From positions 2,852,001 to 2,916,000 of the forward strand of contig NZ_CP099993.1 in the NCBI RefSeq assembly GCF_024138125.1: a stretch of DNA of 64,000 nucleotides, written 5' to 3'. Numbering within the stretch: position 1 is the stretch's first letter; every line of letters begins with the position of its first letter. The notes below the pieces were generated by a model that was not told where the DNA came from, did no database searches, and saw only the letters and a program-made list of their open reading frames with translations. The DNA comes from Halorussus salilacus (GTDB taxonomy: Archaea > Halobacteriota > Halobacteria > Halobacteriales > Haladaptataceae). Both the position numbers and the translations under genes were made by a program. Shown here piece by piece: positions 33,858 to 42,011 of this stretch.

Positions 33858-33965
33858 CCTCGAAAGCCCCCGGTCGCTCGCTACGAGTCGATACCTTCGG
33901 AGTCGCGACGGCCTCGAAAGCCCCCGGTCGCTCGCTACGAATCGATACCTTCGGACTCGCAAACT
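33858..33965 (-). repeat. 54-bp tandem duplication of the Family 1 3-prime end
   Basis: Two extra 54-base units beginning CCTCGAAAGCCCCCGGTCGC (on the plus strand) sit beside copy C of Family 1, at 33858 and 33912, and the third belongs to the copy itself at 33966. The units repeat the 3-prime arm and its tail but not the rest of the element. Confidence 0.85.
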
Positions 33966-33969
33966 CCTC

Positions 33970-34094
33970 GAAAGCCCCCGGTCGCTCGCGGTCGCTGTGC
34001 GGGATATTCCGTCGGCGCTCGCTCCGCTCGCGCCTCGAAATAGTCGCCCGCACAGACGACCAAGACGAGCGCGAGCGACCGGCCCCTTTCGGTC
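33970..34094 (-). ncRNA. Family 1 structured element, copy C
   Basis: A 125-base copy on the minus strand. Outer stem CCGGTCGCTCGCG with CGCGAGCGACCGG; middle GGTCG/CGACC plus CTGTGCGGG/CCCGCACAG; inner ATTTC..GGCGC with GCGCC..GGAAT and GA facing GA. Together with Family 2 copy 2b it forms the 607-base gene-free region 33749-34355, in which it follows copy 2b directly on the minus strand. Confidence 0.6.
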
Positions 34095-34100
34095 CTCCCG

Positions 34101-34256
34101 ACCGCACAGCACCGCGACAGCACCGCAGGCCACGTCCTCCCCAACCGACTGCGGTCCTCGGTCGGGCGCTCCCTCCGGTCGCACCCTCCTTGCGGTCCTC
34201 GTCCCTCGCGCGCTGTGGCGCGACCTCAAACCGCGAGGTCGCGCCAGCGCGCGCCG
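34101..34256 (-). ncRNA. Family 2 structured element, copy 2b
   Basis: A 156-base copy. Hairpin TGGCGCGACCTC with GAGGTCGCGCCA and loop GCGGTTT, outer CGCGCGCT/AGCGCGCG, conserved GCGCGAGGGACGAG, and GTTGGGGAGG-GTGGCCTGCGG further down. Its 3-prime end runs straight into Family 1 copy C on the same strand. Confidence 0.6.
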
Positions 34257-34323
34257 ACGGTGGAACGTCGAGTCTGGACCGTCGCGTGTCGAGTCCGGAC
34301 CGTCGCGCTCACCACGACCATTC

Positions 34324-34331
34324 TTTATAAG
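34324..34331 (+). promoter_or_regulatory. TATA box of the 34356 hotdog gene
   Basis: TTTATAAG, an excellent archaeal TATA sequence, lies about 28 bases before the ATG at 34356, so the transcript is probably leaderless. Confidence 0.7.
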
Positions 34332-34355
34332 TCGCATGTCCACCAACGCCACCCC

Positions 34356-34757
34356 ATGACCGACGTACCCGACGAGGTGCGCGAGCGAATCGAGTCTGAC
34401 CCCTTCTGCGAGACGCTCGGCGTCGAACTCGCCGACCTCGGACCCGGGACCGCGCGCACTCGGCTCACGGTCACCGACGGCCTCCTGAACTTCCACGGGA
34501 CGCCCCACGGCGGCGCGATCTACGCGCTGGCCGACGCGGCGTTCGCGGCCGCGTCGAACGCCGAGGGCGAGACCGCGCTCGCGATGGAGACCAACGTCTC
34601 GTACTTCGAGGCGGTCGCGGTCGGCGAGACCCTGACCGCGGAGGCCGAGGAGGTCCACGCCCGCGGCCGGACCGCCGCCTACCGGGTCGCGGTCACCGAC
34701 GAGGGCGGCGACCCGGTCGCGACCTTCCGCGGCCGGGTGTATCGGCCCGAGGCGTGA
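34356..34757 (+). CDS. Hotdog-fold thioesterase (PaaI-like)
   Basis: A 133-residue PaaI-type thioesterase. NFHGTPHGGAIYALADAAFAAASN with the catalytic HGG and Asp is diagnostic, as is VSYFEAVAVGETLTAEAEEV. Start 34356 is set by the TATA box and a family-typical N-terminus (MTDVPDEVRERIESDPF). Second such enzyme in the paa neighbourhood (the other at 30296). Confidence 0.88.
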   Translation: MTDVPDEVRERIESDPFCETLGVELADLGPGTARTRLTVTDGLLNFHGTPHGGAIYALADAAFAAASNAEGETALAMETNVSYFEAVAVGETLTAEAEEVHARGRTAAYRVAVTDEGGDPVATFRGRVYRPEA

Positions 34758-34837
34758 CCCGCTCGCTCGGCGGGGGTCCACCCCGGTTCTGACTTTAATC
34801 CCTGTATATTTTTGAACCCCGAGACTCGTGTACCGGT

Positions 34838-36115
34838 ATGAAGCGCCGCCCGTTCCTCCACCTCGCAGTCGGCGTGGCCGCGACCGGCGGCTGTCTCGGC
34901 GCGTCCGAGCGCGTGGCCGACGCCGGACCGGGTTCGACCGCGACCGACGGGGCGACCGACCCGACCGAGATGGCCGCGACCGACAGTCCCCTGTCGGTCG
35001 AGCGCGTCGAGACCCGCGAGTACGCCGTCCGGCTCAACGACCTCGGCGGCGACCCCGGCGGCCGCGTCACCGCGTTCGACGACCTCGACGACCGCGAGCG
35101 CGACGTGTTCGAGGCCGCGCTCGCCGACGGCTACGAGACCGACGACCCGCCCCGGTGGCTGGTCGAGTTCGCCAGCGGAACGCCGTACGTCGAGCGCGAG
35201 GCCACTTACTACCGGCTGGAGAACACCTTCCCGACGACCACCGTCACCGCCGAGGCCGTCCCGGAGTCCGACGTGGACGGCGAAATCGCCCCCTACGACG
35301 AGTACGAGGCGGCGGTCACCGACGACGGTCGCGTCATGAGCGGGCTGATGCGAATCGCGCGCGAGGAGGGCATCGACCTCACCTACGTCTGGGACGACCT
35401 CCGGGCGTTCCTCGAAGACCACGACGCGGTCCGGTACCACGGCGACGTGCTCTCCTTCTCGGTCGCGGTCGAGGACCCCGGCCCGCCCTACCGGGTCTCG
35501 GCGGCGGAAGTTCGGGTCTCGGAGGCGGTCGACGGCGAGGTCTGGAACGCCAGCGAGGCCGACCCGGAGGCCCGCGAACTGGTCCGGGAGGCCGGGGAGA
35601 CGCGGGGCGCGTACGCCTTCGACGGCGCGCCCGACGGCCTGTTCGACGCCCTCGACGACCACCGGTACGTCCTCCTCGACGGCACCTTCTACACCGCCTC
35701 CGTCGAGAAGCGCGCGTCGGTCCCGGTCGCGCTCGACGCGACCCTCGAGGACGCCGGGGTCGGAATTGCACTCGCCAACGAGGCCGACGGCGACCTGCGA
35801 ATCTCGACCGGCGCGCCCCGACCCTTCGGCGTCCTGCACTTCCACCCGGTCGGCGACGAGGACGACTCCAGACTGCTCTGGACCGACGCCTACGAGGAGA
35901 GCGACCACGTCAGGACCGAGGACCGGGAGATTCGGTCGGTCGACGACATCGCGCTCGTCTCCGAACTCGGTCCGGGCGAGACGCTGAGCGAGACCTACGA
36001 CGTGGACGCAGACTCGCTGGCGAGCGGCGAGTACGTCGTCGAGGGGTCTGTCGGCGTCGACACCGGGGACGACACGGCGAACCTCCCGTATCGCGTGGTC
36101 TTCTCGGTGGCGTAG
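34838..36115 (+). CDS. Tat-exported lipoprotein of unknown function
   Basis: A 425-residue surface protein. Its N-terminus MKRRPFLHLAVGVAATGGCLG has a short Arg pair, a hydrophobic stretch and a lipobox-like TGGC, as in haloarchaeal lipoproteins anchored at the outer face of the membrane. The mature part is acidic with no domain I can name. TATATTTTTG lies about 30 bases ahead of the ATG. The convergent paaK lies downstream after a purine-rich stretch. Confidence 0.7.
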   Translation: MKRRPFLHLAVGVAATGGCLGASERVADAGPGSTATDGATDPTEMAATDSPLSVERVETREYAVRLNDLGGDPGGRVTAFDDLDDRERDVFEAALADGYETDDPPRWLVEFASGTPYVEREATYYRLENTFPTTTVTAEAVPESDVDGEIAPYDEYEAAVTDDGRVMSGLMRIAREEGIDLTYVWDDLRAFLEDHDAVRYHGDVLSFSVAVEDPGPPYRVSAAEVRVSEAVDGEVWNASEADPEARELVREAGETRGAYAFDGAPDGLFDALDDHRYVLLDGTFYTASVEKRASVPVALDATLEDAGVGIALANEADGDLRISTGAPRPFGVLHFHPVGDEDDSRLLWTDAYEESDHVRTEDREIRSVDDIALVSELGPGETLSETYDVDADSLASGEYVVEGSVGVDTGDDTANLPYRVVFSVA

Positions 36116-36117
36116 CG

Positions 36118-36190
36118 AGAGCCGGGAGGAAAGGGGCGAAGAGGAGGAGGAGGAAGGAGACGAAGCGAAAGAGCAGAAGGAGAGGGCCGA
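36118..36190 (+). repeat. Polypurine tract between convergent genes
   Basis: About 70 bases composed almost entirely of A and G (GGAGGAAAGGGGCGAAGAGG and onward), broken by only a few pyrimidines, lie after the lipoprotein gene and before the hairpin. Such tracts can form triplex DNA. Confidence 0.8.
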
Positions 36191-36225
36191 GCGCGCGGGC
36201 GACCGCGACGCGGTCGCCCGCGCGC
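36191..36225. terminator. 15-bp hairpin between convergent genes
   Basis: Arms GCGCGCGGGCGACCG and exact complement flank loop CGACG. It sits between the lipoprotein gene and paaK, which converge, so it could end either or both. The next 90 bases repeat GTCGCTGTCGGCGGCC-like units. Confidence 0.6.
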
Positions 36226-36315
36226 GCCGAGTACCTGATTGGTGGTCGTGCCTACCGGGGGTCGTCGCTGTCGGCAGCCTTTCCTGTCGGCGGCCGTCGC
36301 TGTCGGCGGCCGTCC

Positions 36316-37602
36316 CTACCGGTGGTCGTACACGCGCTTGACTTTCCCGACCTCGGTGCGCTCTATCGCGCCGGGTTCGACCACCTCGACCTCGTCGGGC
36401 GTGACTTCGAGCACGTCGCGGAGTTCGGACTCGATGTCCTCCCGTAGCTCCTCGGGGGTGCCCCGGAAGTCCTCGTGGTGTTCGACCGTTATCTCCATCC
36501 GGTCGAGGGTGTCCTCCCGGTAGAGGTCGATTCGGTAGTAGGGAGCCACGTCGCCGAGGTCGAGCATCACCTCCTCTATCTGGCTCGGGTAGACGTTGAC
36601 CCCGCGGACGATGAGCAGGTCGTCGGCCCGGCCGGTCACGTTGCCCATCCGGACCGCGGTGCGCCCGCACTCGCAGGTCTCGTAGTTCAGCGACGTGATG
36701 TCGCCGGTCCGGTAGCGCAGGACCGGCAGGGCCTCCTTGGTGAGCGTGGTCAGGACGAGTTCGCCCTCCTCGCCCTCGGGCAGGGGTTCGCCGGTCTGGG
36801 GGTCGACGATTTCGGGGTAGAAGTGGTCCTCCCAGACGTGAAGGCCCTCCTGAGCCTCCTCGCACTCGATGGCGACGCCGGGTCCGATGATCTCCGAGAG
36901 GCCGTACACGTCGAGCGCGGTCACGCCCAGCGCGCGCTCTATCTCCTCGCGCATGGGGTCGGTGAACGGTTCGGCTCCGATGATGACGCGAGACAGCGGG
37001 AGGTCTCGAACGTCCATCATCCGGTCCTCGGCGGCCTCCGCCAGATAGAGGCAGTAGGAGGGCGTACACGCGAGCGCGTCGCTGTCGAGGTCCCGGAGCA
37101 TGTCGAGCTGGCGGGCGGTGTTGCCCCCGCCGGTCGGGATGACGGTCGCGCCCAGCTCCTCGACGCCGTCGTGGAAGCCCAGCCCGCCCGTGAACAGCCC
37201 GTAGCCGTAGGCGTTCTGAACGGTGTCGCCGGGCCGAACTCCCGCGGCGGACAGCGACCGGGCCATCACCTCCTTCCAGACGCCCAGGTCGCCCTCGGTG
37301 TAGGCGACGATCTTGGGCTTGCCGGTGGTGCCCGAGGAGGCGTGAATCCGCCGGAGCTCCCCGTCGTCGACCGCGAACAGGCCGTCGGGGTACTCGTCGC
37401 GGAAGTCCTCCTTGGTCGTGAACGGCAGCTTCGAGAGGTCCTCGACGCCCTCCACGTCCTCGGGCGCGACGCCCGCCTCGTCGAGCGCCTCGCGGTAGAA
37501 GTCGACGTTCTCGTAGGCGTGCTCGACCGTCTCGGCGAGTCGCTCGTCCTGGAGGTCCCGGAGCTCGCCGCGCGACGCCGTCTCGATGTCGCTGTAGGGC
37601 AT
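36316..37602 (-). CDS. paaK: Phenylacetate-CoA ligase
   Basis: A 428-residue AMP-forming ligase that activates phenylacetate to phenylacetyl-CoA, the entry to the Paa pathway. The P-loop SSGTTGKPKIVAYTEGDL, VQNAYGYGLFTGGLGFHDG, YGLSEIIGPGVAIECEE, ELVLTTLTKEALPVLRYRTGDI and the C-terminal hinge RGVNVYPSQIEEVML are all present. It stands 8 kb from paaABCD, separated by other genes and a structured-repeat region. Confidence 0.94.
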   Translation of the reverse strand: MPYSDIETASRGELRDLQDERLAETVEHAYENVDFYREALDEAGVAPEDVEGVEDLSKLPFTTKEDFRDEYPDGLFAVDDGELRRIHASSGTTGKPKIVAYTEGDLGVWKEVMARSLSAAGVRPGDTVQNAYGYGLFTGGLGFHDGVEELGATVIPTGGGNTARQLDMLRDLDSDALACTPSYCLYLAEAAEDRMMDVRDLPLSRVIIGAEPFTDPMREEIERALGVTALDVYGLSEIIGPGVAIECEEAQEGLHVWEDHFYPEIVDPQTGEPLPEGEEGELVLTTLTKEALPVLRYRTGDITSLNYETCECGRTAVRMGNVTGRADDLLIVRGVNVYPSQIEEVMLDLGDVAPYYRIDLYREDTLDRMEITVEHHEDFRGTPEELREDIESELRDVLEVTPDEVEVVEPGAIERTEVGKVKRVYDHR

Positions 37603-37767
37603 GTCAGTCAGTAGTTCGCAAGACGGGGCCTAAATCCTTTTGTCGCGGAGGGTCGATTGTATCCGCGGTCGTCGACCCCCCGGGGGTTGGGAGGGTATTG
37701 GCGGTCGACGGAAATGTTGATGTGCGAGCAGTGGGTATGGTGGGGTGAGGCCCCGAAATGGGGCATG
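37603..37767 (+). promoter_or_regulatory. CRISPR leader region
   Basis: The 165 bases between the paaK start and the first repeat are the likely leader, because the far end of the array is the degenerate one. A short stem GCCCC-GAAAT-GGGGC (37750-37764) lies directly before repeat 1. Confidence 0.6.
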
Positions 37768-38991
37768 GTTTCAGCAGAACCCTTGTGGGATTGAAGCGGC
37801 CTATGACCGAACAGGATACCGAGGGCGTATTGAGTTTCAGCAGAACCCTTGTGGGATTGAAGCTCACCGAGTGGCTTGCTAATTAGTACGGCACCGCGTT
37901 TCAGCAGAACCCTTGTGGGATTGAAGCATGTCGGCGAGCCAATTCTCCGATTTGACCTCCTCGTTTCAGCAGAACCCTTGTGGGATTGAAGCAGCCCACC
38001 ACGGTATCTCTCGCTCGAAGCCGAAGAGTTTCAGCAGAACCCTTGTGGGATTGAAGCCTCGACGAGGGCCACAACTACATGGGCGCGAATTCGTTTCAGC
38101 AGAACCCTTGTGGGATTGAAGCCTGCTCGCGGGGGTCGGCGTGGCGGCGTACGACGACGGGTTTCAGCAGAACCCTTGTGGGATTGAAGCACGGTGGCGT
38201 GCGTCCGGTGCGCGGTTGCCGCCGCCCAGTTTCAGCAGAACCCTTGTGGGATTGAAGCAACCGGCTCAGTCTCCCCGACCAGAACGACGGTCGGGCATCG
38301 GACCGGTTTCAGCAGAACCCTTGTGGGATTGAAGCCGGCGGTGGCAGAACACTGCCCGCGCAGTACCGCGTGTTTCAGCAGAACCCTTGTGGGATTGAAG
38401 CGTGAAGTCTCCCGCCTCGCCGCCAGTGTTCTTCGCGTTTCAGCAGAACCCTTGTGGGATTGAAGCCACACGCGGTACTCGGTCACCGTCACGCCGACCC
38501 GGTTTCAGCAGAACCCTTGTGGGATTGAAGCTCCGCGTAGTCGAAGAAATCGCGGACGAGAGACCGCGTTTCAGCAGAACCCTTGTGGGATTGAAGCGGA
38601 ACATCTCGCCGGTCCGGTACGCTCCTTTCGAGGGTTTCAGCAGAACCCTTGTGGGATTGAAGCAACCTCGATGCCGTGATTATCTACGGCGATTCGCTGT
38701 TTCAGCAGAACCCTTGTGGGATTGAAGCTCCATGATTCGCGCTCCGTACCGCCCACCGTAGGCAGTTTCAGCAGAACCCTTGTGGGATTGAAGCCCGAGT
38801 CGCAAGAGCGACCGTCTCACCGGCAAGGCGTTTCAGCAGAACCCTTGTGGGATTGAAGCCAAATGGCGTCTCGGGTGGTGTGCTTCGCCATAGAAGTTTC
38901 AGCAGAACCCTTGTGGGATTGAAGCGTCGAGTGGTGCCAGCGGACGGCCGTACTCACGCTCGTTCCAGCAGAATCCTTGTGGTATTGAAAC
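37768..38991 (+). CRISPR. CRISPR array: 18 spacers, type I-B-like haloarchaeal repeat
   Basis: Nineteen 30-base repeats, from GTTTCAGCAGAACCC to ATTGAAGC, begin at 37768, 37834, 37898, 37963, 38028, 38093, 38161, 38229, 38306, 38372, 38437, 38502, 38568, 38634, 38699, 38765, 38830, 38896 and 38962. Eighteen are identical, and the last, at 38962, has four changes (GTTCCAGCAGAATCC at its start). Spacers are 34-38 bases except the eighth, which is 47. The repeat end ATTGAAGC is the 8-base handle known from haloarchaeal type I-B crRNAs. No cas gene is in the window, so processing and interference proteins must be encoded elsewhere. The array reads left to right, with the leader at 37603-37767. 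Confidence 0.95.
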
Positions 38992-39018
38992 ATTTACATG
39001 CTATCTCTGCGCCTACAC

Positions 39019-39040
39019 GCACTATCGGTCGCGATAGTGC
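39019..39040 (+). terminator. Hairpin at the end of the CRISPR array
   Basis: GCACTATCG and its exact complement flank loop GTCG, 28 bases after the last (degenerate) repeat. It may end the pre-crRNA transcript. Confidence 0.5.
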
Positions 39041-39136
39041 ACTGGGGTGTGACGAACCCAGCAACCCCATCGCTACCACCCCTGCGGCCGGAGCATCTCC
39101 CCCTCTCCGGCCGCGTTCTCTGCGTTCCCCGACGAC

Positions 39137-40189
39137 TCAGAAGACCGCGCTCGCCACCGCCAGCGAGGCGACGCTCACGACCGCGAGCGTCGCCGCGACG
39201 AGCGCGACCGGGCGGAGCCCGGTCCCGCGGAGTTCCCGCACGTCGATGCTGGTCCCGAGGCCCGCGAACGCCGCGAGGAACGCGACCTCCGAGGCCAGTC
39301 GGAGCCGGGCCACCTCGACGGGGCCGAACGCGCCGAGGCTGGCCAGCAGGACGAGCGAGACGAACCCGAGGACGAACTTCGGGAAGCCGTCCCAGAGTTC
39401 GCGTAGCGAGGTCGTCGGTCCCGCAGTGGCCCCCGAGTCGGCTTCGGCTTCGGTTCTCGGGTCGCCCGTCTCGTCGACTCGCACGGTATCCCGGCTCTCG
39501 GCGTAGACCAGCGAGTAGACCACCACGATACCGCCCAGCAGGGCGTTCCGCGCCAGCTTGGTCAGCGTCGCCCACTCTCCGGCGACCGGAGAGTGGGCGA
39601 ACCCCGCGGCGGTCACCGGACCGGTGCTGAACATGCTGACGCCCGCCCAGACGCCGAACACCCGGTCGGGGAGGCCGAGCAGGTGGCCGACCGTGGGGTA
39701 CGCGAAGAGGGTGAGCGCGTCGAACGCCAGCACGGTGCTGGTGGCGTACGCGACGTCGGTCTCGTCGGCGCGTATCGCCCCGGCGACCGCGACCACCGCC
39801 GAGACGCCGCAGACGCTCGCCCCGGCCGCGAGCAGCGAACCGAGCCTGTCCGGGAGTCCGAACGGGCCGCGCGCGAGCGCCTCCGCGACCCCGAGCGCGA
39901 GCGCGACGGCCCCGACGACCGTGAGGACGAGCGCGGGCCCGGAGGCCACCACGGCGTCGAGCGAGATGCGCACGCCCATGAGGACGATACCGGCTTCGAG
40001 CCAGAGCTTGTACGTCGACGCGCCCGGTCGGAACACCGCCGGAACCCCCACCGCGTTGGCGACGACCGCGCCCAGCAGGATGGCGGCCAGCAGTTCGTGC
40101 AGCGGGGTGACCGCGCCGACTCCGCGGGCGACTCCGCCGACGACCGCGAGGAAGGCGAGTCCGGGCGCGAGCGAGCGGAGCGTCGCCAT
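39137..40189 (-). CDS. YeiH-family putative sulfate exporter
   Basis: A 350-residue integral membrane protein with about ten helices, of the UPF0324/YeiH family. The helices LWLEAGIVLMGVRISLDAVV, GASVCGVSAVVAVAGAIRADETDVAYATSTVLAFDALTLFAYP and GVWAGVSMFSTGPVTAAGFA are as in YeiH. Transport of sulfate or sulfite is inferred from the family name. The start is ATG 40189, with the long upstream in-frame part discarded as it overlaps the small gene. A perfect 15-bp inverted repeat lies in the gene at 39568-39600. Confidence 0.85.
   Translation of the reverse strand: MATLRSLAPGLAFLAVVGGVARGVGAVTPLHELLAAILLGAVVANAVGVPAVFRPGASTYKLWLEAGIVLMGVRISLDAVVASGPALVLTVVGAVALALGVAEALARGPFGLPDRLGSLLAAGASVCGVSAVVAVAGAIRADETDVAYATSTVLAFDALTLFAYPTVGHLLGLPDRVFGVWAGVSMFSTGPVTAAGFAHSPVAGEWATLTKLARNALLGGIVVVYSLVYAESRDTVRVDETGDPRTEAEADSGATAGPTTSLRELWDGFPKFVLGFVSLVLLASLGAFGPVEVARLRLASEVAFLAAFAGLGTSIDVRELRGTGLRPVALVAATLAVVSVASLAVASAVF
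39568..39600. repeat. In-frame palindrome in the YeiH gene
   Basis: Arms TCGCCCACTCTCCGG and exact complement (15 bp), loop CGA, inside the coding region for GFAHSPVAGEWATL. Confidence 0.85.
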
Positions 40190-40191
40190 CG

Positions 40192-40320
40192 TCACGGCGC
40201 GAGGACGACCAGCGCGACCACGAGGTACGCGATGAGCACCGCTCGCCACCCGCGTTCGAGGTCCAGCCACCATCCTCCGAGGCGAGCGACGAGTTCGCGG
40301 ACCGACGACGAATCAGCCAT
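40192..40320 (-). CDS. Small single-helix membrane protein upstream of YeiH
   Basis: A 42-residue protein MADSSSVRELVARLGG, then WWLDLERGWRAVLIAYLVVALVVLAP with one transmembrane helix. Its stop is 2 bases from the YeiH start, so the two are probably co-transcribed. It could be an accessory subunit. Nothing more can be said from sequence. Confidence 0.5.
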   Translation of the reverse strand: MADSSSVRELVARLGGWWLDLERGWRAVLIAYLVVALVVLAP

Positions 40321-40432
40321 TCGTTGTCGGATGCCCGCTCGGTTTCGGGTTAGAGGTTTCGATTCGGCCACCGCGGGCGTCCCGTACCGAATCATTTACC
40401 GTTCGGACCGGCCACCTCGAAATCGAGGGAGA

Positions 40433-41971
40433 ATGAGCCGAGGGCCCGACGAGGACGTGCCGGACGACGAGCGCGACGCGCTGTTGACCATCGCCCACGG
40501 CGCGGTGGTGACCTCCGGAGGGGTCTCGGCCCAGCGCGCGCTGGTCTCGGCGACGGAGTTCGTCCTCGCACGCGGGCTCGGCCCCGTCGCCTACGGAGTG
40601 TACGCGCTCGCGTGGCGGATCGCACAGTTGCTGATACGACTGGTCACCTTCGGGAGCGTCCAGACTCTCCAGCGGTACCTCCCCGCCTACGAGGACGACC
40701 CCGAGCGCCGAGCGCGGGTCGCGGGGCTGGCCTACGCCACTACGGTCGGATTCGGCCTCGCCATCGCGGCGGGCGTGTGGGCGCTGGCCCCGTGGCTCGA
40801 CGAGGCCACCGTCGAGCACCCGTCGTTCCCGCCCGCGATGCGACTGTTCGGCGTCCTCGTCGGCCTGCTCGGTCTCGTGATGGTCTCGGCCGCGATATTC
40901 CGCGCGGTCGGGTCGGCCCGGGGCGAGGTGCTGTTCAACAAGCTCCTCCGGCCCGGCGTGCGACTTCTCGGCGCGCTCGCGGCGCTCGCGCTCGGCTACT
41001 CGGTGGTCGGCGTCGCCGGTGCGGTCGCGGTCTGCGGGCTCCTCCTCGCGCTCGCCGGGATTCCATTCACGGTCCGGGCGACCGGGGTCAGACCGACGCT
41101 CCGGGGCGCGCGGACCGAGGTCGGCCGGTTCTACGACCACGCCGCGCCGGTGGCGATGAGCAGTCTCGGGAAGGTGTTCCAGAACCGCGTCGACATCCTG
41201 CTGGTCGGCACGCTCCTGACCGCGGTCGCGGCGGGTATCTACAACGTCGTCCTCGTGCTGGTCTCTATCGCGTGGATACCCCTGCTGTCGTTCAATCAGC
41301 TCCTGCCGCCGGTGGCCTCGGACCTCTACTCGAACGACCGGATGGAGACGCTCGACGCCGTCTACTCGTCGGTGACACGGCTCATCGTCACCACCGTGAC
41401 TCCCATCCTCGCGGTCCAGTTGGTGTTCGGCCGGGAACTGCTGGCGCTGTTCGGGCCGACGTACGTCCGGGGGTACGCCCCGCTGGCGGTCTACCTCGGC
41501 GGCGTGTTCGTCGGGAGCGCGGTCGGCGCGACCGGGTGGTTGCTCATGATGACCGACCACCAGTACGCTCGGATGGCGCTCGACTGGCTGCTCGCCGTGC
41601 TGAACGTCGGTCTGACCTACCTGTTCGTCGTGGAGTTCGGCCTCGTCGGCGCGGCGCTGGGAACCTCGCTCGCCATCGCGGTCCAGAACGCCCTGCAGGT
41701 CGTGTTGCTCAGGCGGTTCGAGGGGCTGTGGCCGTTCGACGCCACGTTCATCAGGCCGCTCGCCGCTGGCGTCGTCATGGCCGCAACGATGGCGGGCGTC
41801 CGGGCGACGGTCGGACCGTCCCCGCTCGCGGTCGGCGTCGGGACGGTCACAGGCCTCCTCGCCTACGTCGGGAGCCTGCTCGCGCTGGGCGTCGACCCCC
41901 GGGACCGCCTCGTCGTCCGCGAACTCGCGGGGCGCTATCGGACCGATATCGCCGAGGCCGTGCCGTTCTGA
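40433..41971 (+). CDS. Polysaccharide flippase (Wzx/MATE-like)
   Basis: A 512-residue multi-helix membrane protein of the oligosaccharide-flippase family, about 14 hydrophobic segments. SAQRALVSATEFVLARGLGPVAYGVYALAWRIAQLL at the start, VAMSSLGKVFQNRVDILLVGTL, and LFGPTYVRGYAPLAVYLGGVFVGSAVGATGWLLMM are typical. It could flip lipid-linked oligosaccharides for N-glycosylation or for cell-surface polymers. Glycosyltransferases are not next to it. The ATG 40433 gives MSRGPDEDVPDDE. Confidence 0.83.
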   Translation: MSRGPDEDVPDDERDALLTIAHGAVVTSGGVSAQRALVSATEFVLARGLGPVAYGVYALAWRIAQLLIRLVTFGSVQTLQRYLPAYEDDPERRARVAGLAYATTVGFGLAIAAGVWALAPWLDEATVEHPSFPPAMRLFGVLVGLLGLVMVSAAIFRAVGSARGEVLFNKLLRPGVRLLGALAALALGYSVVGVAGAVAVCGLLLALAGIPFTVRATGVRPTLRGARTEVGRFYDHAAPVAMSSLGKVFQNRVDILLVGTLLTAVAAGIYNVVLVLVSIAWIPLLSFNQLLPPVASDLYSNDRMETLDAVYSSVTRLIVTTVTPILAVQLVFGRELLALFGPTYVRGYAPLAVYLGGVFVGSAVGATGWLLMMTDHQYARMALDWLLAVLNVGLTYLFVVEFGLVGAALGTSLAIAVQNALQVVLLRRFEGLWPFDATFIRPLAAGVVMAATMAGVRATVGPSPLAVGVGTVTGLLAYVGSLLALGVDPRDRLVVRELAGRYRTDIAEAVPF

Positions 41972-42011
41972 ACAACGGCAATTATTTCCACCGAGAGACG
42001 AACCCTCACGC

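Noticed and set aside
34679-37069. 796-codon minus-strand open frame over the lipoprotein and paaK genes
   Set aside because: Long antisense frames are common at this GC content. The protein is Arg/Pro-rich with no family, and real genes on both strands cover it.
37928-38725. Open reading frames through the CRISPR array (repeated FSRTLVGLK)
   Set aside because: They arise because the repeat lacks stops in one frame. The repetition of the repeat translation shows it is not a protein.
39593-40432. N-terminal extension of the flippase back to 39593
   Set aside because: The added residues are low-complexity and antisense to the YeiH gene. The flippase homology begins after ATG 40433.
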